A DNA stretch of 41,805 nucleotides from Microcoleus sp. CSU_2_2. GTDB lineage: Bacteria; Cyanobacteriota; Cyanobacteriia; Cyanobacteriales; Microcoleaceae. Positions within the stretch are counted from its first letter, which is position 1, and each line of letters begins with the position of its first letter. The notes under the pieces are model-generated. The model worked only from the letters and a program-made list of their open reading frames with translations. It did no database searches and was not told where the DNA came from. Shown here one piece after another: positions 9,101 through 17,419 of this stretch. The DNA lies in NCBI GenBank assembly GCA_012035135.1, contig JAAUPI010000016.1:1-41805 (forward strand), written 5' to 3'. Made by a program: the position numbers and the translations under genes.

Positions 9101-12100
9101 GCCCCTAGCGGTGTGGGAAATCTCGATTTAACTGCGACGGATTTGGCTGCTTTGCAAAATGGATTTAGTTCGATCGTCCTCGGTCGGAGCGACGGCAGTG
9201 GTAAAATTAGTTTGGGCGGAAATATCACTTTTAACGATCCGGTAACATTTCGATCGCCCGCAACTTCCGGCTCTATTAATACTACAGGTTTTACCGTCAC
9301 TGGCGCCGACAATGCTACAATCAATTTTGTGGCAGATGCTAATATCGCTACTGGAAATATCCTTAATCCCGGTCGATCGATTGCTCTAAATAGTAGCAAC
9401 GGCAGTATCGATACCAGCAACGCCATTCTCAATACTTCCAGCGCCAACAGCAGCGGTGGCACGATTAATTTTACTGCGAAAACGGGGATAAATTTAGGGG
9501 CGATCGATACCAGCACCGCCGCCACTTCTAGCACTGCCAGTGCCGGAATATTATCGCTCAATTCTAGCACTGGAAATATTCTCCTCAACGGAGATATCAA
9601 TACTTCTGCTGTCACCGGCAGCGGCAGCAATCTCAATTTTAACAATAACGCCAGTCTCGCTAAATCTCTGACAATTAATACAGGTGGCAATGCTGGTAGT
9701 GGCAGCATAATTTTCAACAACTACCTCGACGGCACAACCGCTGGCAGTCAGAACTTGATCTTAAATGCAGGCACGGGAAATATTGCTTTTAGCGGTGCTA
9801 TTGGTGGCAGCACTTCCGTAGGTAATTTAACAGCCAACAGCACCGGTTCAACTTTATTTAATGGAGTCAGTGCGGCGAGTTTGATAACTAATGCGGGCGG
9901 CACTACTCAATTTAACAGAAATGTCAATACGATCGGCCAACAAACCTATGGAGATGCTGTAGTAATCGCTAATAATCCCATTTTGACAGGCACGGAAATT
10001 GCTTTTGGCAATACAGTTAATGGCAACAGCAATTTAACCGTAAATGCCGGGACGGGAAATATTACTTTTAACGGTGCGATCGGCAACAGCACTCCACTCA
10101 ATAATTTAACCGCAAATAGCACGGGTACTACCGTATTTAATGCCGTCAGTGCAGGCAGTTTGACAACAGATGCGGGCGGAAAAACACAATTAAATGCCAA
10201 TGTCAATACCACAGGAAATCAAACTTACAGAGATGCTGCGATAATCGCCAACAATCCGATTTTGACAGGTAGCAATATAACTTTTAATTCTACTCTCGAC
10301 GGCGACAGCAACTTGACAGTCAATTCTGGCACGGGAAATGTCGAATTCAAAGGGCCGATCGGCAACAGCACTCCACTCAATAATTTAACCGCAAATAGCA
10401 CGGGTACTACCGTATTTAATGCCGTCAGTGCAGGCAGTTTGACAACAGATGCGGGCGGAAAAACACAATTAAACGCCAATGTCAATACCACAGGAAATCA
10501 AACTTACAGAGATGCCGTGACGATCGCTAACAATCCCGTACTTGCGAGTAAAGGAATTAATTTCAATTCTACTCTCGACGGCAACAGCAATTTAACAGTA
10601 GATGCAGGGACGGGAAATGTCGGATTTAACGGTGCGATCGGCAATATTTCTAGACTCGGCAACCTGACAGTCAATAGTGCAAGTGCGATCGACTCCGGGA
10701 AAGTAGCAGCCAGCAGCATTAATTTTACAGCTAGCAACACGATTGCTACAGGGAATCTCGATACGAGTTCGACAGCAGGAAATGGCGGAAAAATTAGCCT
10801 TTTTGGGAACAGCGGCATTGCAACGGGCGACATCAACGCTTCCTCCAGCAGCGGAAATGGGGGAGAAGTGAGGCTCAAAAGTGCGATCGGCAGCACTGTC
10901 GCAGGCAATATTAACACCTCTGGTAGTAGCGGAGGTGCTGTTGATGCCGGCGCTAACGGTGCGATCGCGATCGGGCAAATCAACTCCAGTGGCACCTCAA
11001 ACAGCGGTGGCAGCCTCACCCTCAATACCTCCGATCACATCCGGATTGTTTCGATTAACGCACAAGGCGGTACTGCTAGCAGTGGCGGCAGCATCAATGT
11101 GACTGCGGGCAACTTGTTTCGATCGACAGGAACTTTTACCGATCAAAATGGGATTAATGCCAGCATCTCCACTAACGGCGGCGCAATTACCCTCCAACAC
11201 GGCGGTGGCACCGCAACTCCTTTCACCATAGGCGATGCCACTACTAACGGCACTGCCGGTGCTATTGTCAGCGGCACTAATAATGCGATCGTCCCGGATC
11301 TTTCTGTGCCCGTACCCCCCGGCACTTACACTCAGGGCAATATCAATATAATTACTAATGCGCCAACGCCAGCCCCAGCGCCATCGCCAATTCCCCCCGC
11401 ACCCCAGCCTGGAGTAACTCCGCAGCCTCAGCCGGGAGTAAATCCGCAGCCGCCAACCAATTCTTTGCAATCGCAGCCGGGAGAATCTGGGCAGCCGTCA
11501 GGATCGCCTGTAAATAACCAGCCCGGGCGATCGGCAAATACTTCTGAAACCAGTAACGAAACTACCAATTCTAACAGTACAGCAACTGCTACTAGTGAAA
11601 ATCACAATCTCAACAGTGGCGCGCTGGAAAATCGAAACATACTAGTTGTTGAAAACCACAACCAATCTGTCTCTGGAGATGCCAACAGTCAACAAACACT
11701 TCGAGTTGAAAGTACGGGCGATCGAGTTGTTTCCGGCGACATTACCAACGATCGACCGATCGAAACTCAACAAATACTGCGGATCCAAACAAATTCTAGC
11801 AATATTTTAGCTGCACCAAGATCCTCAAATTCATCAGCTTCTGTGCCAGCAACACCCAGCGCTGGCGACAGCACAAACCAAGTTTCCGCCATCAACTCTC
11901 CTGACAGCAACAACTATAACAGTATCGGCATTTCCAACACTTCAAATCCAGCTTCCATCACATTAGCCCGCGCCAGCGCAACTCAGACCCTCGACTCCGG
12001 CAAAGTCGAGAATGCCGTGGTTAAAATAGAGCAATTATCCGAAAATTCCTACTCTAATTATTTGGGTGAAAACATCTCCTCGGAGTCCCCAATATCCGTT

Positions 12101-13210
12101 CAAAGTACCCGAGAAACCCTATCCAAAATAGAGAGTCAAACCGGGAATCGATCGGCTATTATTTACGCGATTGTCCGCCCCGAACAGTTAGATCTAATTT
12201 TGTTCTCTGCCAATAAAACCGTTCACCGCACAGTTCGCGCAGCCAACCGCCAAGCACTTTTAGAGACAGTCCGCAACTTGCGATCGGAAATTACCAACCC
12301 CAGAAAACGCAAAACAACCAGCTATTTAGCATCCGCTCAAAAACTCTATCAATGGTTAATCAAACCTCTAGAAACCGAACTTCAAAATCAAAAAATTGAC
12401 ACGTTGCTGTTCAATCTAGATGCTGGACTCAGAGCTTTGCCGATCGCGGTACTGCACGACGGACAGCAGTTTCTCGTTGAGAAGTACAGTATTTCGCTGA
12501 TCCCCAGCATCAGTTTAACCGACACCCGCTACCAATCCCTAGCAAATGCCCGGGTTTTGGCAATGGGAGCATCGGTATTTGCAGATAAAAGTCCACTACC
12601 TGCCGTATCAACAGAACTGCAAAACATTACCACAGAATGGCCGGGCAAATCTTTCCTCAATCAAGATTTTACCCTCAACAATCTGCGATCGCAGCGGGCA
12701 GCTACAGCCTCGCGAATTATTCACTTAGCAACCCACGGAGAATTTAGCGCCGGCCCCAACAATTCCTACATCCAGTTGTGGGATACCAAGCTGCTGCTAA
12801 GCCAACTTCGACATTTAGGCTGGAACAACCCGCCCGTCGAGTTATTGGTATTAAGTGCCTGTCGCACAGCCCTAGGAGACGAACAAGCAGAATTAGGATT
12901 TGCAGGCTTTGCAGTACAAGCGGGAGTGAAGTCAGTGCTAGCAAGTTTGTGGTACGTTTCAGATGAAGGTTCTTTGGCATTAATGACTGATTTTTACAGT
13001 CAATTGCGCAATGCTAATGTCAAATCTGAGGCCTTGCAGCAAACACAAATTGCCATGATTAGAGGAAAAGTCAATGTAGAATCCGGTCAATTGCGAGGAA
13101 TAAACTTTGTCGAAAGCGGGGTGACGCCACCATCGGCTAATTCGGAAAATCGAAGTCTGTCACATCCTTTTTATTGGTCTGGCTTTACAATGATTGGCAG
13201 CCCTTGGTAA
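6128..13210 (+). CDS. C-terminal part of the TPS exoprotein: beta-helix repeats, Pro-rich linker and CHAT protease domain
   Basis: This 2,360-codon frame carries the rest of the giant exoprotein. The GTG at 6128 is only the first usable start after the frameshift; the native start is most likely 3999. Residues 1-1730 are Gly/Asn/Thr-rich beta-helix repeats, including tandem 93-residue units. Then comes a Pro-rich linker (TPAPAPSPIPPAPQPG, about 11368-11460), a Ser/Asn-rich stretch, and a C-terminal CHAT domain (about 12120-13207). CHAT is a caspase-like cysteine protease family. The catalytic pair is visible as HLATHGEF (His codon 12734-12736) and LSACRTALG (Cys codon 12860-12862), with the usual ending HPFYWSGFTMIGSPW. 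All key residues are present, so the protease looks intact if made. Substrate unknown. Confidence 0.85.
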   Translation: MQATGTGAISLIGKGGTGTDSNHGIVVNSGGQINSNDGAINLAGNGGATTLSSSDGISIDGSNTKISSTNGDITIDGNAGALNGYGIHLFNNAYLQSAGKGNIALTGTRTGTLEGINIDSGGSINPVTPGGSGNISLTSDEIALAGMIRGTGTLLLQPLTPSLGVSVGGIIPDSRLNLNSSEIDNIQPGFAQITIGRTDSSGAISVMGDVSFNDPITVRSPVGTGSIDTAGFNIKGTGSLTLNAADTISVNKSIISPVTGALNVTLTADADGNKVGAIAMKGATINTSNGNITIGGGNTITNSAYGTTTTPRGVNILNSKLDAGSGNISIRGTGVNGRGINIESSNLQVTGAGNITLNGSASGTLGSFNTGVFLFDGTSNSTLSSVNGNINIEGNTTSSQSDSRGVEITGVKLQATGTGNIQVTGSSTGGAVNGTGITVNQLLSTAGGNISLTGTSKSQIGVDINSPSGGTATVETTGTGNITITSTGLTNGVALRRNEGNNAILQTLGTGNITIVGTGTSGEGIALSGGSINPSGTGGSGTVTLQSEKIAIDSKSQVKGTGLLEFLPLTSNLTANIGTTTLGKNFAQVNVGNADTNGTITFSGSATFNNPVTIQAPSGAGAINTAGYNINGTNNATIDLKANQNIVTGNITNPGRSIAIESTNGSIDTSKGTIDTISTTGNGGQITLTSPGNINTSTVQSLAENTGTSGSITFTSTAGKITSGIVDASSRNTANGNNINIKASDSVSAINVSAAAFLGGGAGNAGNVTISTSNIGTIDLGLLDARSNRINGNGGTVTLNSAQGITVATDILTYAAPLTGNTGTGGAINLTAINGNISANNVYSSTRTNNGNASNGGDFTATATQGDITLANVHSGAYVLGAGSAGNAGNIAVKAGGTITISTRADSTAFGTVGQGTPGSIDLSANRLSIGSINTFKTDVSPTTSATVQYGNIALMGNELNFTGGANRVIGTGTILLQPLATGQNMVLGGTAPSGVGNLDLTATDLAALQNGFSSIVLGRSDGSGKISLGGNITFNDPVTFRSPATSGSINTTGFTVTGADNATINFVADANIATGNILNPGRSIALNSSNGSIDTSNAILNTSSANSSGGTINFTAKTGINLGAIDTSTAATSSTASAGILSLNSSTGNILLNGDINTSAVTGSGSNLNFNNNASLAKSLTINTGGNAGSGSIIFNNYLDGTTAGSQNLILNAGTGNIAFSGAIGGSTSVGNLTANSTGSTLFNGVSAASLITNAGGTTQFNRNVNTIGQQTYGDAVVIANNPILTGTEIAFGNTVNGNSNLTVNAGTGNITFNGAIGNSTPLNNLTANSTGTTVFNAVSAGSLTTDAGGKTQLNANVNTTGNQTYRDAAIIANNPILTGSNITFNSTLDGDSNLTVNSGTGNVEFKGPIGNSTPLNNLTANSTGTTVFNAVSAGSLTTDAGGKTQLNANVNTTGNQTYRDAVTIANNPVLASKGINFNSTLDGNSNLTVDAGTGNVGFNGAIGNISRLGNLTVNSASAIDSGKVAASSINFTASNTIATGNLDTSSTAGNGGKISLFGNSGIATGDINASSSSGNGGEVRLKSAIGSTVAGNINTSGSSGGAVDAGANGAIAIGQINSSGTSNSGGSLTLNTSDHIRIVSINAQGGTASSGGSINVTAGNLFRSTGTFTDQNGINASISTNGGAITLQHGGGTATPFTIGDATTNGTAGAIVSGTNNAIVPDLSVPVPPGTYTQGNINIITNAPTPAPAPSPIPPAPQPGVTPQPQPGVNPQPPTNSLQSQPGESGQPSGSPVNNQPGRSANTSETSNETTNSNSTATATSENHNLNSGALENRNILVVENHNQSVSGDANSQQTLRVESTGDRVVSGDITNDRPIETQQILRIQTNSSNILAAPRSSNSSASVPATPSAGDSTNQVSAINSPDSNNYNSIGISNTSNPASITLARASATQTLDSGKVENAVVKIEQLSENSYSNYLGENISSESPISVQSTRETLSKIESQTGNRSAIIYAIVRPEQLDLILFSANKTVHRTVRAANRQALLETVRNLRSEITNPRKRKTTSYLASAQKLYQWLIKPLETELQNQKIDTLLFNLDAGLRALPIAVLHDGQQFLVEKYSISLIPSISLTDTRYQSLANARVLAMGASVFADKSPLPAVSTELQNITTEWPGKSFLNQDFTLNNLRSQRAATASRIIHLATHGEFSAGPNNSYIQLWDTKLLLSQLRHLGWNNPPVELLVLSACRTALGDEQAELGFAGFAVQAGVKSVLASLWYVSDEGSLALMTDFYSQLRNANVKSEALQQTQIAMIRGKVNVESGQLRGINFVESGVTPPSANSENRSLSHPFYWSGFTMIGSPW
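9803..10639 (+). repeat. Three 279-bp tandem repeats inside the exoprotein gene
   Basis: Units start at 9803, 10082 and 10361 (93 codons each), and a diverged fourth begins at 10640. Units two and three are nearly identical over their first 150 bases, with a single T/C difference seen (about 10191 versus 10470). Unit one is more diverged. This points to recent duplication or gene conversion. Confidence 0.85.
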
Positions 13211-13273
13211 AACAGTCAACTGTCATCCCCCCTTGAGGGGCGAGGGGGGTTGTCAACTGTCAACTAACTAACC

Positions 13274-14905
13274 ATGCCTTTGCCGCGCTTGTTAACATTA
13301 ATTGCTGCTTTCTGCCTCGCCCTGGGGCTGATTATTTGGCTGGTAAGTTCCCTAACTGGGCTTTACGGTCAAGTTGCGCTGTCAGCTTCTCCGTTGCTGG
13401 CTAATTTGCTGATATTGGCGATAATTGTCCTTTTGGGTACGCTAATTTTTGCGCTATTTTACTATTTGAAGCTGCTACAACGCCCTCAAAAAGTTAAGGG
13501 AAAACGAATCTTAAAGCCAAAAATTCCAGTTGTTAAAACTGAAGCTGCTTCGGAAAATCTCAAAGCAATTCGGCAGCAAGTCGATCGAATTCAAGATGAA
13601 GTTGCGCGGCAGGCTTTGCTGTTGAGAGCACGCGAAATAGAAGCTAGTATGGCTCGCGGCAGCGTTCGGGTAGTTGTTTTCGGTACCGGTTCAGCGGGCA
13701 AAACTTCGGCTGTAAATGCCCTCGTGGGACGGATGGCGGGACAAGTGGGCGCGCCGATGGGAACTACTGAAGTCGGTGAAACTTATACTCTGAAAGTGAA
13801 AGGAGTTGAGAGAGAATTAGCTATTACTGATACCCCAGGGATCTTAGAAGCTGGAATCGCAGGAACTTACAGAGAAGAATTAGCCCGACAGTTAGCAGCC
13901 CAGGCAGATTTAATATTATTTGTTCTCGACGGCGATTTGCGAAAATCCGAGTACGAACCGTTGCGGACTTTGGCAGAAATTGGCAAAAGGTCGATCGTAG
14001 TTTTTAATAAAGTTGACCTTTATCCAGACATCGACAGAGATGCAATTCTCTCACGACTCCGAGAAAGAGTTAAGGGTTTTGTATCAGCAATGGATGTAGT
14101 AGCAATTAGCGCCAATCCCCAAAAAGTTGTGCTGGAAGACGGGACAATTTTTCAGCCAGACCCAGATATTATGCCATTAATTCGGCGCGTAGCTGCGATT
14201 TTGCGAGCTGAAGGAGAAGACTTAATTGCTGACAATATTTTGCTGCAATCTCAGCGCTTAGGAGACCAAGCACGCAAGTTAATTGACGCTCAAAGGCGCA
14301 GGCAAGCTGATAAAGTAGTAGAGCGATTTCAGTGGATCGGAGCCGGCGTGATTGCAGTAACGCCATTACCCGTTGTCGATTTGTTGGCAACAGCCGCAGT
14401 TAACGCTCAGATGGTAGTAGAAATTGGCAAGATTTACGGCTGTGAATTAAATATCGATCGAGCTAAAGAATTGGCGCTTTCTCTAGCAAAAACCCTAGCA
14501 AGTTTGGGAATAGTTGAAGGTGTAATTCAAGTGGTATCGAGGGCGCTTCAGTTAAGCGGAGTTGGGTTTGCGATCGGCAAAGCAATTCAAGCAGTCAGCG
14601 CCGCTTATTTAACCAGAATTGCGGGTAAAAGTTTTATTGAATATTTTCGCCACGATCAAGATTGGGGTGACGGCGGTATTGCCGAAGTCGTGCAAAGGCA
14701 GTTTCAGTTAAATCGGAAAGATGAGTTTGTCAAAGCCTTTGTCAAAGATGCGATCGCCCGTGTTGTCGAACCTCTAAATATTTATCAACAGGAATCGGAA
14801 CCGGAGTTACAAATGGAAGCAGAAATAGAACCGCAACCCCTGTATCAGCCGCGAGATTACGACGATTGGGAAACTCACAACAACAAGCAAAACGATGATT
14901 GGTAA
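13274..14905 (+). CDS. Membrane-anchored GTPase with DUF697-like C-terminal domain
   Basis: The 543-residue protein has two N-terminal membrane helices (about 7-29 and 41-65) and a helical linker. Its GTPase domain carries G1 GTGSAGKTS (137-145), a conserved GTTE switch (163-166), G3 DTPG (186-189) and G4 NKVD (245-248). Residues about 330-460 are hydrophobic/helical (GAGVIAVTPLPVVDLLATAAVNAQMV) as in the DUF697 region of YcjF/era-like cyanobacterial GTPases. The C-terminus is acidic. It starts 63 bases after the CHAT stop; that gap holds GTCAACT heptamers around a GC-rich hairpin without a T-run, so co-transcription is possible but unproven. Cellular role unknown. Confidence 0.85.
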   Translation: MPLPRLLTLIAAFCLALGLIIWLVSSLTGLYGQVALSASPLLANLLILAIIVLLGTLIFALFYYLKLLQRPQKVKGKRILKPKIPVVKTEAASENLKAIRQQVDRIQDEVARQALLLRAREIEASMARGSVRVVVFGTGSAGKTSAVNALVGRMAGQVGAPMGTTEVGETYTLKVKGVERELAITDTPGILEAGIAGTYREELARQLAAQADLILFVLDGDLRKSEYEPLRTLAEIGKRSIVVFNKVDLYPDIDRDAILSRLRERVKGFVSAMDVVAISANPQKVVLEDGTIFQPDPDIMPLIRRVAAILRAEGEDLIADNILLQSQRLGDQARKLIDAQRRRQADKVVERFQWIGAGVIAVTPLPVVDLLATAAVNAQMVVEIGKIYGCELNIDRAKELALSLAKTLASLGIVEGVIQVVSRALQLSGVGFAIGKAIQAVSAAYLTRIAGKSFIEYFRHDQDWGDGGIAEVVQRQFQLNRKDEFVKAFVKDAIARVVEPLNIYQQESEPELQMEAEIEPQPLYQPRDYDDWETHNNKQNDDW

Positions 14906-15279
14906 TTGATAATTTGGCATTCGGAATTATATATGCTGTAATTCCGATGCTACCGGATTTGATATCATATCGTGTCCGGTAGCATCGGTTTTATATACTT
15001 GTAGGGGTGAAGCATTCGGGCGATCGTCTCTGCGATCGATTACAGGTTTTAGATCCGAATGCTTCACCCAGGCTCTACTAGCAAAGAAGAATAGTTTTTA
15101 GTTTTGATTTAAAGACACTTCCTAACGCACAAATTGCATAAAAGCAATCGCCCATCCGATCCTTTGAGGGAAATCCAGAGGGCGATCGACATAGATTTTT
15201 TTTGTTGACTGAAGCACCGCATAAACTTAGCAATTACCAATTACAAATTAATCAATAGGCTATTAAACCATATTTGGTA
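14906..15279. other. Intergenic region with two consecutive long inverted repeats
   Basis: No gene is seen. Two perfect hairpins stand side by side: 14-base arms (CCGATGCTACCGGA at 14944-14957; complement at 14975-14988) and 15-base arms (GGGTGAAGCATTCGG at 15005-15019; complement at 15055-15069). Neither has a proper T-run. They lie between convergent genes, so the first might help end GTPase transcription, but they look more like small mobile or REP-like repeats. Confidence 0.6.
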
Positions 15280-15507
15280 TTACTTGCGTTTAGAAAGTCC
15301 CGCCAGCGACCAAGTTAAACTTACCATCACCAAGCGGGCTAGAGCCTTCAAACCATCTTCACCGTCATTTTTAACTACTTGGGACTGATTTGAAGGCTCA
15401 ACATTTTCCGGCAATTCTTGAGTAGTTGCTGCTGTTTTTTCCAAATCTGCGTTTTCAGAAGATATCTCAAGGCTGACTTGTGGCTGTTGATTTTCTTCTT
15501 GTATCAT
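15280..15507 (-). CDS. Small acidic hypothetical protein
   Basis: The ATG at 15507 is preceded ten bases upstream by AAGGAGGT, a near-perfect ribosome binding site. That rules out the in-frame GTG at 15519, which overlaps the site. The 75-residue product has an acidic, Gln/Glu-rich N-terminal half (MIQEENQQPQVSLEIS...) and a hydrophobic C-terminal helix (LARLVMVSLTWSLAGL) ending in SKRK. This could be a tail anchor or amphipathic helix. Family not recognised. It is divergent from the transaldolase gene. Confidence 0.65.
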   Translation of the reverse strand: MIQEENQQPQVSLEISSENADLEKTAATTQELPENVEPSNQSQVVKNDGEDGLKALARLVMVSLTWSLAGLSKRK

Positions 15508-15775
15508 TTTCTGAGTCACCTCCTTGAGTTATTTGATACATAACCACTACTACAAATGTGAACTATGTGTATCCGGCATTTTGTGATAAAAGTTTTCCGG
15601 ACTTGGTGAGAACGATCGGCAAATGACGTGATATTCATCACTTAAGTATTATTTTTACTTGATATCAATATGATTGGGGATCTGGTATGCTGACAACTAA
15701 AGCATCCATTTCGGATGATTTGTCTCAAGCTGAAACTAAGTGTCTGGAAAATAGCAAATAGAAGGTGTAGAGCAG

Positions 15776-16411
15776 ATGGCAATTTACGTTGATACTGCAA
15801 TTATAGCGGAAGCCAAAATGGCGAGCAAGTTCGGGTGGATAGCGGGAATCACTACTAATCCGACACTTTTGGCAAACAGCGATTTATCACCGGAAGATAC
15901 GCTCAAACAATTAGCGCAACTAATTCCTGGCGAAGTGTATTATCAACTAGTGGCATCTGATGCAGATGGCATGATCGCAGAAGGAAAAGCTGCTTTTGAC
16001 TTAATTGGACAGCAAACTGTTTTGAAAGTTCCAGCAACGGCTGCTGGTTTTCAAGCAGTAGCGTATTTGTCCGCCGAAATTCCTTGTGCTGTGACAGCGA
16101 TCTACAGTGCGGCTCAGGCAGCGGTGTCAGCGGCAGCGGGGGCAAAATATGCGATCGCCTACGTAAATCGTGCCACCAGACTGCTGGGAGATGGTTTTTC
16201 CTTAGTACAAGATATGGCAAATATATTGAAGGAAACTAATACTCAGATTTTAGCAGCTAGCATTAAATCACCCGCAGAAGCTGTAAAGACTTTGTTAGCT
16301 GGTGCCCATCATTTGACATTGCCTTTTGACGTATTGCAAGCTATGACAGTCAATGAATTGTCACACCAAACCGTTGATGAATTTACTAAGAATGGGCGAG
16401 GGATTAGTTAG
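15776..16411 (+). CDS. Transaldolase-family protein, small TalC/fructose-6-phosphate aldolase type
   Basis: At 211 residues it matches the short transaldolase class (about 210-220), not the long TalB type. Diagnostic pieces are MAIYVDTA, GITTNPTLL (24-32), the catalytic lysine Lys84 in TVLKVPATAAG, and CAVTAIYSAAQA in the middle of the barrel. These enzymes form a Schiff base with dihydroxyacetone or fructose-6-phosphate carbons in the cytoplasm. Whether this one is a transaldolase or an aldolase cannot be told from sequence alone. ATG at 15776 is preceded by GAAGGTG. Heptamer repeats begin immediately after its stop. Confidence 0.85.
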   Translation: MAIYVDTAIIAEAKMASKFGWIAGITTNPTLLANSDLSPEDTLKQLAQLIPGEVYYQLVASDADGMIAEGKAAFDLIGQQTVLKVPATAAGFQAVAYLSAEIPCAVTAIYSAAQAAVSAAAGAKYAIAYVNRATRLLGDGFSLVQDMANILKETNTQILAASIKSPAEAVKTLLAGAHHLTLPFDVLQAMTVNELSHQTVDEFTKNGRGIS

Positions 16412-16418
16412 GGGGAAT

Positions 16419-16538
16419 TGGTAATGGGTAATGGGTAATTGGTAATGGGTAATTGGTAATGGGTAATTGGTAATTGGTAATTGGTAATTGGTAATTGGTA
16501 ATTGGTAACTGTCAACTGTCAACTGTCAACTGTCAACC
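16419..16538. repeat. Heptamer tandem repeats GGTAATT/GGTAATG followed by GTCAACT
   Basis: Roughly a dozen copies of GGTAATT or GGTAATG run from 16419 to 16507. They change abruptly to about four copies of GTCAACT (16511-16538). Both units are seven bases long, the short-tandem-repeat class known from filamentous cyanobacteria. Confidence 0.9.
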
Positions 16539-16687
16539 TCTCCCTTCGCGCCCTACCCTACTCTTCTGTGAACCTGTGGGGAACGGCAACGGCTTCACCG
16601 AACGCGTCGATCGCGGTTCCATAATTCGGTACTTTTGCAGTTTTGCGCTACGCTAAACAACAAAATCTCAACAAGCGTACACAGCAA

Positions 16688-17017
16688 GTGAAATACTTTT
16701 TCTTATCCGACGGCTGGATAGTCGGGCGCGTCTGGGGAGTTGGTGGCGAGTGGACTCACGCCGCCTGGAGACGCCAGCCCGACATTACACAACTCGACGT
16801 TTGCCTCTGGGATCAAAAAGAAAAAATGTGGCTCTACCGCGTAGAAGAAGCTGTACTCATGGTAGAAGTCAAACCCACAGTCCCCGTAGACCCTACCGAT
16901 CCCTCCAAAAACATTGGCAACGTCGTACTCACGAGGTTCATCGATGCGGAGCAAGTGATAGAGCGCCTTGGGACGATCGCAGCCCGATGTCAAATCGGCA
17001 ACCCCCAACTAATGTAA
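16688..17017 (+). CDS. Conserved cyanobacterial hypothetical protein
   Basis: The product is about 109 residues from the GTG at 16688 (VKYFFLSDGWIVGRVWGVGG). I prefer this start because the aromatic-rich KYFFLSDGW reads like a natural N-terminus; an in-frame TTG at 16643 would add 15 Lys/Gln-rich residues. The protein is rich in Trp and beta-strand-like segments (EWTHAAWRRQPDITQLDV, MWLYRVEEAVLMVEVKP) and ends with a helix (AEQVIERLGTIAARC). No signal peptide or membrane helix. Function unknown; I recall similar proteins of this length in other cyanobacteria. Confidence 0.65.
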   Translation: MKYFFLSDGWIVGRVWGVGGEWTHAAWRRQPDITQLDVCLWDQKEKMWLYRVEEAVLMVEVKPTVPVDPTDPSKNIGNVVLTRFIDAEQVIERLGTIAARCQIGNPQLM

Positions 17018-17089
17018 TGCCGACATATTGCAATCGGTTCTAACTATCGATACACTTCTTTAGATAGCTTTCATTTTTATCACAAAAAT

Positions 17090-17285
17090 GGGTTTAAAAC
17101 CCCGTCCTTTGAGGACGGCTTTACCTTCAATCTCTGCATACTCACTCGTGTAGTATGTAGAAAAAGTCGGGACAGGGCATTGCCACGACTCTAAACGGAC
17201 ACAGAGGGAGAGTCAGACTGCGACTGTAGCATCACCCGGTGAAGTGTCAATAATCACCGCACTTTTAGGACGGTGAGTATGTCAA
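17090..17285 (+). mobile_element. Miniature IS200/IS605-like element, copy A
   Basis: The left end has the hairpin CCGTCCTTTGAGGACGG (17102-17118). The right end has CACCG...CGGTG (17255-17275) with a TTTTAGG-type loop, followed by GAGTATGTCAA, as at right ends of cyanobacterial IS200/IS605 transposons. The interior (GTCGGGACAGGGCATTGCC..., GAGAGTCAGACT, GAAGTGTCAA) is shared with copy B at 20138-20311. There is no transposase or TnpB coding sequence. The conserved interior next to the right end is where a TnpB guide RNA (omega RNA) would lie, so it may be an RNA-bearing relic; this is inference. Confidence 0.6.
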
Positions 17286-17297
17286 GCCTCCACCCTC

Positions 17298-17328
17298 GAA
17301 GGCAGAAAGCAGAAAGTAGAAGGCAGAA
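17298..17328. repeat. Heptamer repeat (GAAGGCA/GAAAGCA) in the psbB leader
   Basis: Four to five imperfect seven-base units of the form GAAGGCA, GAAAGCA, GAAAGTA lie between element copy A and the psbB start. The remaining psbB leader also has a small palindrome TGACCATTCGGTCA (about 17367-17380). Confidence 0.6.
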
Positions 17329-17419
17329 TTTAAACCCTGCCGATCGCTTTTGGGAATTAAACATCTGACCATTCGGTCAAAATAAACATCAACACTTACA
17401 CCTTGGAGAAGCGCCATCA

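Noticed and set aside
9076-9720. 214-codon minus-strand frame inside the exoprotein gene, with others alike along the gene
   Set aside because: Mirror frame of Gly/Asn/Thr-rich repeat codons giving Leu/Pro/Val-rich nonsense; many such frames occur across the repeat region.
16419-16538. Possible CRISPR-like array
   Set aside because: Units are seven bases with no spacers, so this is a simple tandem repeat.
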